Assembly: GCA_031272205.1 (NCBI GenBank)
Contig: JAISUH010000029.1
Coordinates: forward strand, 1 to 41,656
Length of the DNA: 41,656 nucleotides
DNA from: Dysgonamonadaceae bacterium
Lineage (GTDB): Bacteria > Bacteroidota > Bacteroidia > Bacteroidales > Dysgonomonadaceae
Direction of reading: 5' to 3'
Positions 25,271 to 33,011 of the stretch are shown here, one piece after another. Position numbers and translations under genes: made by a program. Below the pieces are notes generated by a model. That model saw nothing but the letters and a program-made list of their open reading frames with translations, searched no databases and was not told where the DNA came from. Numbering within the stretch: the stretch's first letter is position 1; each line of letters begins with the position of its first letter.

Positions 25271-25540
25271 TTATTTCCTGATACCCAATTTTTTGATGAT
25301 TGACCTGTATCGTTCAATATCTTGGGCAATCAGATAATCGAGTAAACGGCGGCGTTTACCTACTAAAATTCTCAATGAGCGTTCCGTAGTATAATCTTTT
25401 TTGTTTGACTTCAAGTGTTCAGTCAAATGCGAAATACGGTACGAAAACAATGCTATCTGCGCTTCAGGCGAGCCGGTATCAGTGTTAGACTTTCCGTATT
25501 GAGCAAAGATTTCTTTCTTTTTCTCAGAATCTAAATACAT
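25271..25540 (-). CDS. rpsO: 30S ribosomal protein S15
   Basis: An 89-residue primary 16S-binding protein that nucleates the platform of the small subunit and contacts bridge B4. The sequence shows the four-helix layout with the rRNA-binding T-G-S-P-E-A-Q-I near 22-29, the H-L-T-E-H-L-K motif near 39-45, the D-Y-x-x-x-R-S-L segment near 49-56 and [11 protein letters not shown] near 59-69. Length and all RNA-contacting residues are typical. Single gene with its own promoter and terminator; S15 often represses its own mRNA, but no leader fold was identified here. Confidence 0.98.
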   Translation of the reverse strand: MYLDSEKKKEIFAQYGKSNTDTGSPEAQIALFSYRISHLTEHLKSNKKDYTTERSLRILVGKRRRLLDYLIAQDIERYRSIIKKLGIRK

Positions 25541-25580
25541 AAATTGGTTTTATAAAAAATTACTATAAACTTTCGGGTCG

Positions 25581-25611
25581 CAAAGTTACTGCTATTTTTT
25601 TAAAAAGCAAA
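25581..25611 (-). promoter_or_regulatory. rpsO promoter
   Basis: TTTG (25608-25611), 19 bp, then TAACTTTG (25581-25588) on the minus strand, leaving a leader of about 34 nt. Fits the Bacteroidota consensus at all fixed positions. Confidence 0.75.
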
Positions 25612-25670
25612 CAGTTTCACCTTTTTTTCCGAATCTGCAATAGCAGAAAATAAAAAAGTCAATTAGACTT

Positions 25671-25747
25671 TGGTGATCCGGTTGGGATTCGAACCCAAGA
25701 CCCACAGCTTAGAAGGCTGTTGCTCTATCCAGCTGAGCTACCGGACC
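25671..25747 (-). tRNA. tRNA-Arg (anticodon TCT), CCA encoded
   Basis: Reads 5' to 3' on the minus strand from 25747. Acceptor stem GGTCCGG (25741-25747) pairs with CCGGATC (25675-25681), with one G-T pair. D arm GCTC-AGCTGGATA-GAGC, anticodon arm ACAGC-CTTCTAA-GCTGT with anticodon TCT, and T arm TTGGG-TTCGAAT-CCCAA are all intact. Discriminator base A (25674) is followed by a genomically encoded CCA (25671-25673). It decodes AGA/AGG codons. Confidence 0.97.
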
Positions 25748-25772
25748 TGTCTGTGTTTTTTGTTTCAGGCTG

Positions 25773-25780
25773 CAAAAATA
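25773..25780 (-). promoter_or_regulatory. -7 box of the tRNA-Arg gene
   Basis: A perfect TATTTTTG on the minus strand, 25 bp before the tRNA 5' end. No clear -33 element. Confidence 0.5.
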
Positions 25781-25873
25781 GCGCAATTATCAGAATAAAA
25801 AAAATTTATTGCCGCGGAATCTTCGGGTCGGAACAGTTCAATCGGCGATAACGGCGGGATTGACGGCGAAGTT

Positions 25874-27484
25874 TCAATCCCTCACGAATCTTTTTTTCGG
25901 GTTGGTATCGATGTCTTCCTTTTTTCGCTGGTTGCCTCTAAAAATATCGCGGTTGTTTTTCGGCCTCAGGTAATCGAGCCAGACGAAGCCTTTCAGTTTG
26001 GTGTCTTCGGGTTTGAGCAATGACAAGGGATCCATATAGGCGCGCGGGCTCGACCAGATTTTCAGTTTTTCCAACTTCCGGTTTTTAAATTCCATGGAAA
26101 GGAAAGGACTTTCGGTGTGGTTTAGGCCGATAATGGTGCTGTCTTTCTCATCGAAAGCATAATACAGCGACGTGGCATTGCCTTCCACCAATATGTCGTG
26201 AATTTCGCCATCGATGAAATGGGCCGTCAAATCACGGCCGCTCAACTGGTTGTACTGATTGTCCACCTCGCGCGACTGGATGGCCATCGCATTGGTTTTC
26301 ACCAATGCCTTTTCGATGGTGCTATCGTTGACGTGGATGTTGATTTCGTCGCCCGAAATCTGATTGCCTTGATTCCACAGGACGGGATCGCGATACATGT
26401 ATAGAATGGAATCTTTAGAGACAAACTGCATGGAATCGCAGATGCCCTGAATGTCTTCGCGGAAAAAGCGGACATTGTGATAGGCCTTGATTTCCCGACC
26501 AAGCGTGTCGGTTTTCATGATCAGTGTGTCGCCGTGGAGGAACAGTGAATCTTTCTGGGAATAGTCGATTGCGTAGGCCGAATCGGTAGCAAGGGCATAT
26601 TCCGTTTTATCGTTGTAAAAACCGTAATTTCCCCGGATGATGGCCTTCCGCAGCGTATCTTGCAGTAGCATGTCGCCATGCACGATACCGACGCCCGTTT
26701 TCTGGTTGTACAGAATGGTGTCTCCAACGAGTTTTTTACTGCCGTCGTTGCTGTAAACCTCCGAACGGTCCAGCAGTTGTGAGTCGTCCGTAACGGTATT
26801 GTACCACCCGCGGGTGGTATTTATATACCCGCTGTCCGATTGGATAACGGAGGGGCCGAGGATGGTTGCGATTTTTGTTTCCGTATTGTATTTCAGCGTA
26901 TCGGCATAAATGACATAATCGGGATTGGTCAGTTTGACGCTATCGCTGAAAAGCGATTCTTTCGTGGTCGGATCATACTGACCCCAAAACGAAGTAAGCT
27001 CGTTTAAACTGTCCACGAGCATCCCTCCGTCGAAGTAATAACCGAGATTGAGATTGCGGTCATAGTTTAAACTGTCGGTGAAAAGGGTAACCTGCCGGTC
27101 TTCCATTCTCACGTTTTCACGCAGGCGTGCGAGGCGGGTGTTCCCGTCGTAATAGAGAAAATCGCCATAAACAAAAAGGGTATCGCCCTGTTCCATGCGC
27201 ACGTGGCCAAAGGCTTCGAAAGAGTTTGTGGTCTCATACATATACGCGCTGTCGCAGTACATATAAGCTCCTTCGTGAAAAAAGACGACATCGTCTTTCA
27301 ATATCTGCGCTTCGGATTCTTGTGTTTTGTAGAGCAACCCTGCCCTTTTCATTTCAACAATTTTGACGTTGGGCAGTGTCTTTTGCGGGGGTTGTTGGGC
27401 GTATGCGGCAAGCATAACAAGGAAAATCATGCCGAAAAACAAAATACATCCCCCCGCGGTTTGTGAACCGTTTTTTTGTTTCAT
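25874..27484 (-). CDS. OstA-like/LptA-type periplasmic protein
   Basis: A 536-residue exported protein of the OstA family. The N-terminus has a long positive region, a hydrophobic stretch (about 14-28) and A-Y-A-Q near 30. The body is a long series of short strands with repeated D-T-L/D-S-x patterns (A-D-T-L-K-Y-N, G-D-T-I-L-Y-N, S-D-S-V-K-L), the repeating beta-jellyroll of LptA/LptC/LptD N-terminal domains, over about 40-450. The C-terminal 80 residues are basic. LptA-like proteins form the bridge that carries lipopolysaccharide across the periplasm; this one is larger than enteric LptA. It lies 15 bp downstream of surA on the same strand, which ties it to envelope biogenesis. Confidence 0.85.
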   Translation of the reverse strand: MKQKNGSQTAGGCILFFGMIFLVMLAAYAQQPPQKTLPNVKIVEMKRAGLLYKTQESEAQILKDDVVFFHEGAYMYCDSAYMYETTNSFEAFGHVRMEQGDTLFVYGDFLYYDGNTRLARLRENVRMEDRQVTLFTDSLNYDRNLNLGYYFDGGMLVDSLNELTSFWGQYDPTTKESLFSDSVKLTNPDYVIYADTLKYNTETKIATILGPSVIQSDSGYINTTRGWYNTVTDDSQLLDRSEVYSNDGSKKLVGDTILYNQKTGVGIVHGDMLLQDTLRKAIIRGNYGFYNDKTEYALATDSAYAIDYSQKDSLFLHGDTLIMKTDTLGREIKAYHNVRFFREDIQGICDSMQFVSKDSILYMYRDPVLWNQGNQISGDEINIHVNDSTIEKALVKTNAMAIQSREVDNQYNQLSGRDLTAHFIDGEIHDILVEGNATSLYYAFDEKDSTIIGLNHTESPFLSMEFKNRKLEKLKIWSSPRAYMDPLSLLKPEDTKLKGFVWLDYLRPKNNRDIFRGNQRKKEDIDTNPKKRFVRD

Positions 27485-27499
27485 TCGCCGTTTTGCCTT

Positions 27500-28867
27500 T
27501 TATTTCACCCAGCCTTTGTATTTAAAATCACAGCCTTTCCACTCCGGATCGATGCGGACGTAGGTATTTTTGATTTTTTTCCGCAGCCACTCATCGAGGA
27601 TTTGCTGTTTCTTATGGTTCTCAGCCATCATTTTAATGGTCTGGTAATCGGTTGCCAAATTGGCCTTGTGCCCTTCTATGCGGTTAGTAATTTTGACGAA
27701 AGCAGCCACCTCTTTTCCTTTGTCGTTTATCATGGTAAACGGCTGGCTGATGTCGCCGGTTTTCATTTCACCCACAATTTTAGCGATATCTTTTAGCTCG
27801 TCCAATTCAAAACGCGATGTCCCGGCATTGCGGCTGTTTTCTATGTGATTGGCCATGATGCCCTTATTGTTACGAGTATCTTTGTCGGCAGAGAGGAAGG
27901 TAGCAGCTTCCTCAAACGAATATTTTTTGTCGATGATATTTTCCCTGATCGTGTCCAACTGTTGTTTGGCTTTGTTCAGATCTTCGAGCGAAACTTTCGG
28001 TTTGAGCAAGATGTGGCGGAAATTAGCCCTGTCGCCGCGCCGTTCGATTAACTGGATAATGTGATAACCGTATTCGCTCTCAACGATATTGGATACTTTG
28101 GACGGGTCGTTCAGGGCAAAGGCCACATTCGCAAATTCGGGCGTTAATTCGACCCGGTTTTTGAAGCCGATCTCGCCGCCTTTCAACATGCTCCCCTGGT
28201 CCTCGGAATGTAGCAAAGCCAAGGTTGAGAACTGCGATTTTCCGCTGTTGATTTCATCCGTATATTGGCGAAGCCGGGCTTTTACCGCATCGATTTCCGA
28301 CAATGGAATTTTGGGTTCGGCGGTAATGATTTGCAATTCCAGCGTTGTAGGGATGAAGGGAAGGCTGTCCTGCGGAATACTGTTGTAAAACTTGCGAATT
28401 TCCGACGGAGAAAGGGTTATTGTCCCCGTAATTTTTTCACGAGCGCCATTAATGAGCTGTTGTTCACGAATTTGTGTGCGCAGGTCGTTCCGAATATCCT
28501 TCAGTTTTTTTCCGTAATATTCTTCTAATTTTTCGGCAGAACCACCGGCAGAAGCAATGTATTCGCTCAGGTAATACTCCAGCATGCGGTTCACGTTCGA
28601 TTCCTGCACTTCGACGCTGTCTATCTTAGCCTGATCGAGAAAGAGTTTGTTTACAGCAATTTGCTCGGGAATGAAACAATACGGGTCTCCCTCTATCCGC
28701 TGGCTCTGCATGAGCAGACCCTTACGATAGTCCTCGACTTCCGATTTCAAAATAGCTTCGTCTCCCACTACCCACACAATTTCGTCAATCACATTGTTTT
28801 GGGCAACAACAAGCGTAGCGCTTGTAAAGACACACAGAAAAAGTAACGCTTTCAGAATAAATTTCAT
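27500..28867 (-). CDS. SurA-like peptidyl-prolyl isomerase/chaperone
   Basis: A 455-residue periplasmic chaperone for outer-membrane proteins. Signal peptide to V-V-A-Q near residue 23. The SurA N-domain is seen as V-I-D-E-I-V-W-V-V-G-D-E-A-I-L-K-S-E-V at about 26-44. Two parvulin domains follow: the first about 172-270 (strong S-E-D-Q-G-S-M-L-K-G-G-E-I-G-F-K and the E-Y-G-Y-H-I-I-Q motif near 267), the second about 278-390, more diverged (N-F-R-H-I-L-L-K-P at its start and N-N-K-G-I-M-A-N-H). First in a two-gene transcript with the OstA-like gene. A good promoter lies at 28981-29011, with a leader of about 108 nt. Confidence 0.92.
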   Translation of the reverse strand: MKFILKALLFLCVFTSATLVVAQNNVIDEIVWVVGDEAILKSEVEDYRKGLLMQSQRIEGDPYCFIPEQIAVNKLFLDQAKIDSVEVQESNVNRMLEYYLSEYIASAGGSAEKLEEYYGKKLKDIRNDLRTQIREQQLINGAREKITGTITLSPSEIRKFYNSIPQDSLPFIPTTLELQIITAEPKIPLSEIDAVKARLRQYTDEINSGKSQFSTLALLHSEDQGSMLKGGEIGFKNRVELTPEFANVAFALNDPSKVSNIVESEYGYHIIQLIERRGDRANFRHILLKPKVSLEDLNKAKQQLDTIRENIIDKKYSFEEAATFLSADKDTRNNKGIMANHIENSRNAGTSRFELDELKDIAKIVGEMKTGDISQPFTMINDKGKEVAAFVKITNRIEGHKANLATDYQTIKMMAENHKKQQILDEWLRKKIKNTYVRIDPEWKGCDFKYKGWVK

Positions 28868-28980
28868 TTATGTTCGATTATAGTGTTGGGGCAACCTTGG
28901 GTATATGGGTTCTCTGCGTATGATAGAGTTGCCGGATAGCCATTCCTGTCGGTTTGCCGTAAGTTTCCAAATTAGCCGCG

Positions 28981-29011
28981 TAAAAGTAGTGATATTACCC
29001 TTAGCTGCCAA
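28981..29011 (-). promoter_or_regulatory. Promoter of the surA-ostA-like operon
   Basis: TTG (29009-29011), 20 bp, then TACTTTTA (28981-28988), one base off consensus, on the minus strand. The leader contains a long-range GGCAAC (28890-28895) / GTTGCC (28928-28933) pairing. The rest of the 28868-29135 gap shows no gene. Confidence 0.5.
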
Positions 29012-29135
29012 CATTTTGAGTATTAAAAGTAGTTATAAAACAGAAATAGACTGCTTTATTTGCCCGTTTTTCAAATAAAAATTGTAATTTCACTTTTCCA
29101 AACAATCGACAAAAACCCATATTCAATCACGATCA

Positions 29136-31604
29136 ATGAATGGTTTCAAACGCGCATGGTTTTCTTTTCGGACATCGATTTTTCTCATGGCGATATTCGC
29201 CGTCGTGCTGGCTTCTGCTACGGTCGTCGAAAAATACTACGGAATGGCGGCGGCCAAAGGAATGATTTATTTTTCGCCGCTGTTCATGCTTTTGCAATTG
29301 TTATTGGCGGCGAATTTTGTATGTATTTTTATCCGAAAAAAATACATAAAGAGCAAAAGATGGGCTTTGGCAACAGTACATTTGGCATTTGTCGTTATTC
29401 TGTTCGGCGCGTTTGTTACGCATCTGTGGGGGAGAGAAGGGCAGATTCATATCCGCGAGGGGGAGAAAAGCGACGAGATGGAGGTGCATACGTCTAAGGG
29501 CGTTATTACGCAAAAACTGCCCTTTGCTTTAGAATTGACCGATTTTCGATTGATCCGCTATCCGGGTTCGCACAGTCCTTCGTCTTTCGAGAGTGATTTG
29601 CGCGTTCATATCGGTGGCGAAGTGCGCGAGGTGAAAGTGTTCATGAACAATGTATTAGATGTTGATGGATACCGATTTTTTCAGGCCTCGTACGATAAGG
29701 ACGAGAAAGGAACGATTCTTTCCGTGAACCGCGACGTGGCGGGACGCAACATCACCTGTTTCGGCTATTTTCTGCTTTTGGCGGGATTCATCCTGAGTTT
29801 TACGCTGAAAAACTCGCGTTTCAGACGTCTAATGGAGCAGTTGCGCGAAACGAGGAAAGAGGTTGTTTTTACAATCCTGTTTTTCGGCTTATTTTTTACG
29901 GCAGCCAAAGCCCGACAGCCTGACGGGGCGGCTGTATGGCAAGCCATTCAAAATAGCGCCGTTTCTCCCCGACATGCGGACGTATTCGGGTCAATACCCG
30001 TCCAGTCGGGTGGACGGATCATGCCGATGAATACCTTTTCGTCGGAGATTTTGCGGAAACTGCACAAAGAACCCTCCATTGGGAAACTCAACCCTGATCA
30101 GTTTTTGCTCGGCCTCTTGTCGATGCCCGATATGTGGAGGCAGGTAGCGTTCATAGTTGTTTCGAACACGGAAATCGAGAATGATTACGGCCTCCCGAAA
30201 GGCCAATGCGCATATACAGACCTGTTCGACGCGGCAGGAAATTACAAATTGGCGCCGAAACTTGAAGAGGCTTACGCCAAATCGCCCGCCGAACAAACCG
30301 TTTTCGACAAAGATTTGATTAAATTGGACGAGCGCATCCGTATTTTCCATCAGTTGATCCACGGGCAATTGATTGCTATTTTTCCTAAACCCGATGATCC
30401 GGCGCAGCAATGGTTCGCTCCCGGAGACGCCTTTAGCAGTTTTTCCCGCGAAGACTCGCTGTTGGTTGCGCGTATTTACGACCGGTATTTGTCCGAAGTG
30501 CGTGAGTCGTTGCGTAGCGGCGATTGGGAAACGCCTGACGAATTGGCGGAAAGAATAAAAACCTTCCAGCGACAGCGCGATATATCGGAACACATTCGCC
30601 CCGATAAAATTGCGGCGGAAATTTCGTACAACCGTTGGGATATTTTCAACCGTTGCAAAAAGGTCTATCTTATCGGTGGCGGCTTGGCGCTCGTTTTCGG
30701 TATCGCCGGTTTTTTCGGCAGGAGAAAATGGATTGTCGCAGGCGGAAAAACAATAGGCGCCGTTATTTTAGCCGCTTTTCTTGCCCATGCTTTCGGGATG
30801 GGGATGCGGTGGTATATTTCGGGATATGCTCCGTGGAGCAATGCTTACGAAACCATGGTATATGTGGGATGGGCGACCGTTTTAGCCGGATTGGCTTTCG
30901 GTCGAAAAAGTTCCGTTACGATGGCTTTGGCAACGCTTTTCGGAGGAGTAATTCTGTTTGTTTCAAGCCTCAATTGGATGGATCCCCAAATCGGGACGCT
31001 GGTACCCGTCCTTAAATCGCCGTGGCTGATGTTTCACGTGGCGGTTATTGTGGCGGCCTACGGATTCTTTGGAACGGGCATGTTGCTTGGTTTCACAAAC
31101 CTTTCGCTGATGGCTTTCGCCCCAAAAAACCGCGCAACGTTGTTACGCATCCGCGAATTGAGCATGATCAACAACCTGTCTTTGATGGTCGGGTTGGCCT
31201 TGATGTCTGTCGGCACCTTTCTCGGTGCGGTGTGGGCCAACGAGTCATGGGGGCGTTATTGGGGTTGGGATCCCAAGGAAACATGGGCCTTGATTACGAT
31301 GGTGGTTTACGCCATTGTTACGCATCTGCATCTCATCAAAAAGGCCGACAACGAGTGGGTCTTTAACTTGGCGACGGTAATTGCTGTCGCGTCGCCGCTG
31401 ATGACTTTTCTCGGCGTGAATTACCTGTTGGGCGGCATGCACTCCTACGGACAAAACGACAATGCGGCGAGCGCCGCGCTTTATCTGTATGCGGTCGCGC
31501 TAATCGTTGCGGTTTTGGCGGCGGTTTCGCTGAACGGGTATCGAAAGTTGAGGCGCAGGGGAAAAGATCGTCGAAGTGAAGACTCTTCGTCTGATTCGCC
31601 ATAA
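29136..31604 (+). CDS. Fused cytochrome c biogenesis protein ResB-CcsA (CcsBA)
   Basis: An 822-residue inner-membrane heme-delivery and ligation protein of system II cytochrome c maturation, with the CcsB/ResB and CcsA/ResC parts in one chain. The N-terminal half has hydrophobic helices near 15-32, 45-65, 79-97 and 205-225, with a periplasmic loop (about 98-200), then a large soluble segment (about 250-500). The C-terminal half has six or more helices with the Trp-rich heme site W-A-N-E-S-W-G-R-Y-W-G-W-D-P-K-E-T-W near 698-715 and conserved His residues. In Bacteroidota this gene usually sits beside nrfHA (ammonia-forming nitrite reductase); no nrf or other multiheme gene is here. No clear promoter was found in the 268-bp gap upstream. 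Confidence 0.93.
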   Translation: MNGFKRAWFSFRTSIFLMAIFAVVLASATVVEKYYGMAAAKGMIYFSPLFMLLQLLLAANFVCIFIRKKYIKSKRWALATVHLAFVVILFGAFVTHLWGREGQIHIREGEKSDEMEVHTSKGVITQKLPFALELTDFRLIRYPGSHSPSSFESDLRVHIGGEVREVKVFMNNVLDVDGYRFFQASYDKDEKGTILSVNRDVAGRNITCFGYFLLLAGFILSFTLKNSRFRRLMEQLRETRKEVVFTILFFGLFFTAAKARQPDGAAVWQAIQNSAVSPRHADVFGSIPVQSGGRIMPMNTFSSEILRKLHKEPSIGKLNPDQFLLGLLSMPDMWRQVAFIVVSNTEIENDYGLPKGQCAYTDLFDAAGNYKLAPKLEEAYAKSPAEQTVFDKDLIKLDERIRIFHQLIHGQLIAIFPKPDDPAQQWFAPGDAFSSFSREDSLLVARIYDRYLSEVRESLRSGDWETPDELAERIKTFQRQRDISEHIRPDKIAAEISYNRWDIFNRCKKVYLIGGGLALVFGIAGFFGRRKWIVAGGKTIGAVILAAFLAHAFGMGMRWYISGYAPWSNAYETMVYVGWATVLAGLAFGRKSSVTMALATLFGGVILFVSSLNWMDPQIGTLVPVLKSPWLMFHVAVIVAAYGFFGTGMLLGFTNLSLMAFAPKNRATLLRIRELSMINNLSLMVGLALMSVGTFLGAVWANESWGRYWGWDPKETWALITMVVYAIVTHLHLIKKADNEWVFNLATVIAVASPLMTFLGVNYLLGGMHSYGQNDNAASAALYLYAVALIVAVLAAVSLNGYRKLRRRGKDRRSEDSSSDSP

Positions 31605-31643
31605 TGACTCTATGCGAGATCTCAAAAAGTTTTCGCAAAGCTG

Positions 31644-31674
31644 TTGACCCGTTCGCAGTTTTAATGTATATTTG
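31644..31674 (+). promoter_or_regulatory. rarA promoter
   Basis: TTG (31644-31646), 20 bp, then TATATTTG (31667-31674). The ATG follows 41 bp later. Confidence 0.75.
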
Positions 31675-31715
31675 CGGGGGTGTTCGGCTACGGATGTTAC
31701 AAAAATTTTTAAGCG

Positions 31716-32990
31716 ATGAACGCACCTTTGGCTGAGCGGCTTCGACCGCATACATTAGATGAATACATCGGCCAGACGCATCTGGTCGGCAAGGCTTCGG
31801 TATTGCGTAAAATGATCGATTCCGGCCACATACCTTCCATCATTTTGTGGGGGCCTCCCGGCGTAGGCAAGACCACGCTGGCGCACATCATCTCCAACAC
31901 GCTAAAAGCCCCGTTCTACAAACTGAGCGCCATCAATTCGGGAGTGAAAGATGTGCGCGACGTTATCGACAAGGCCAAAAACAACCGTTTTTTCGAAGCT
32001 GCCGCTCCCATTTTGTTCATCGATGAGATACACCGTTTCAGCAAATCGCAGCAAGATTCGCTGTTGAACGCCGTAGAAACGGGAACGGTAACGCTTATTG
32101 GAGCGACTACCGAGAATCCGTCGTTTGAAGTTATCCGCCCCCTGCTTTCCCGATGTCAGGTTTACGTGCTGAAACCGATGGAGAAAAAAGATCTCGAAAC
32201 GCTTTTGCAACGGGCATTGAGCGAAGATGTGATCCTGAGCGGAAAAGACATCAAGGTAGAGGAGACGGACGCCCTCTTCCGATTTTCGGGAGGAGATGCG
32301 CGTAAACTGTTGAACATCATCGATTTGGTGGTTTCTGCGGAGACGGGCGATAACATTGTGATTACAGACAAAACCGTAACGGAGCGGCTGCAGGAGAATC
32401 CTGCCGCATACGACAAGGGCGGCGAGATGCACTACGACATCATTTCGGCGTTTATAAAATCCATTCGCGGTAGCGACCCCGACGCTGCCATTTATTGGTT
32501 GGCACGTATGGTGGCGGGGGGCGAGGATCCGAAATTCATCGCCCGAAGATTGGTTATTTCGGCGGCCGAAGACATCGGGCTTGCAAATCCAAACGCCCTG
32601 CTATTGGCTAACGCCTGCTTCGATACCTTACAGAAAATAGGCTGGCCCGAAGGGCGTATTGTATTGGCCGAAACCACCGTTTATCTTGCCGCTTCACCCA
32701 AAAGCAATTCGGCCTATTTAGCCATTGATGAGGCGATAGCAAACGTCAACCGGACGGGAAATTTGCCCGTGCCGCTTCATTTGCGCAATGCCCCAACCAC
32801 ATTGATGAAAGAACTCGATTATGGCAAAGAATACAAATATGCGCACGATTTCGATAATCATTTTGTGAAACAGGACTACCTTCCTCCCGATTTGAAAAAC
32901 CTGCGGTTTTGGAAACCGCAAAAAAATTCGGCTGAAGTAAAAATGCAGGAATGGATGCAAAAACTCTGGGGCGAAAATAAAGGGAAATAA
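31716..32990 (+). CDS. rarA: Replication-associated recombination protein RarA (MgsA)
   Basis: A 424-residue clamp-loader-like AAA+ ATPase acting at stalled forks and double-strand ends. Start M-N-A-P-L-A-E-R-L-R-P. Walker A G-P-P-G-V-G-K-T-T near 46-54, Walker B with L-F-I-D-E-I-H near 103-109, sensor region G-A-T-T-E-N-P-S-F near 130, then the arginine finger L-L-S-R-C and the lid. The C-terminal helical tetramerisation domain includes G-S-D-P-D-A-A-I-Y-W-L-A-R-M near 254-267 and S-A-A-E-D-I-G-L-A-N-P near 287-297. It has its own promoter, and its stop lies 21 bp from the convergent lptD stop. Confidence 0.96.
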   Translation: MNAPLAERLRPHTLDEYIGQTHLVGKASVLRKMIDSGHIPSIILWGPPGVGKTTLAHIISNTLKAPFYKLSAINSGVKDVRDVIDKAKNNRFFEAAAPILFIDEIHRFSKSQQDSLLNAVETGTVTLIGATTENPSFEVIRPLLSRCQVYVLKPMEKKDLETLLQRALSEDVILSGKDIKVEETDALFRFSGGDARKLLNIIDLVVSAETGDNIVITDKTVTERLQENPAAYDKGGEMHYDIISAFIKSIRGSDPDAAIYWLARMVAGGEDPKFIARRLVISAAEDIGLANPNALLLANACFDTLQKIGWPEGRIVLAETTVYLAASPKSNSAYLAIDEAIANVNRTGNLPVPLHLRNAPTTLMKELDYGKEYKYAHDFDNHFVKQDYLPPDLKNLRFWKPQKNSAEVKMQEWMQKLWGENKGK

Positions 32991-33011
32991 ATCCCGAAAA
33001 GCGTTTTTTCG

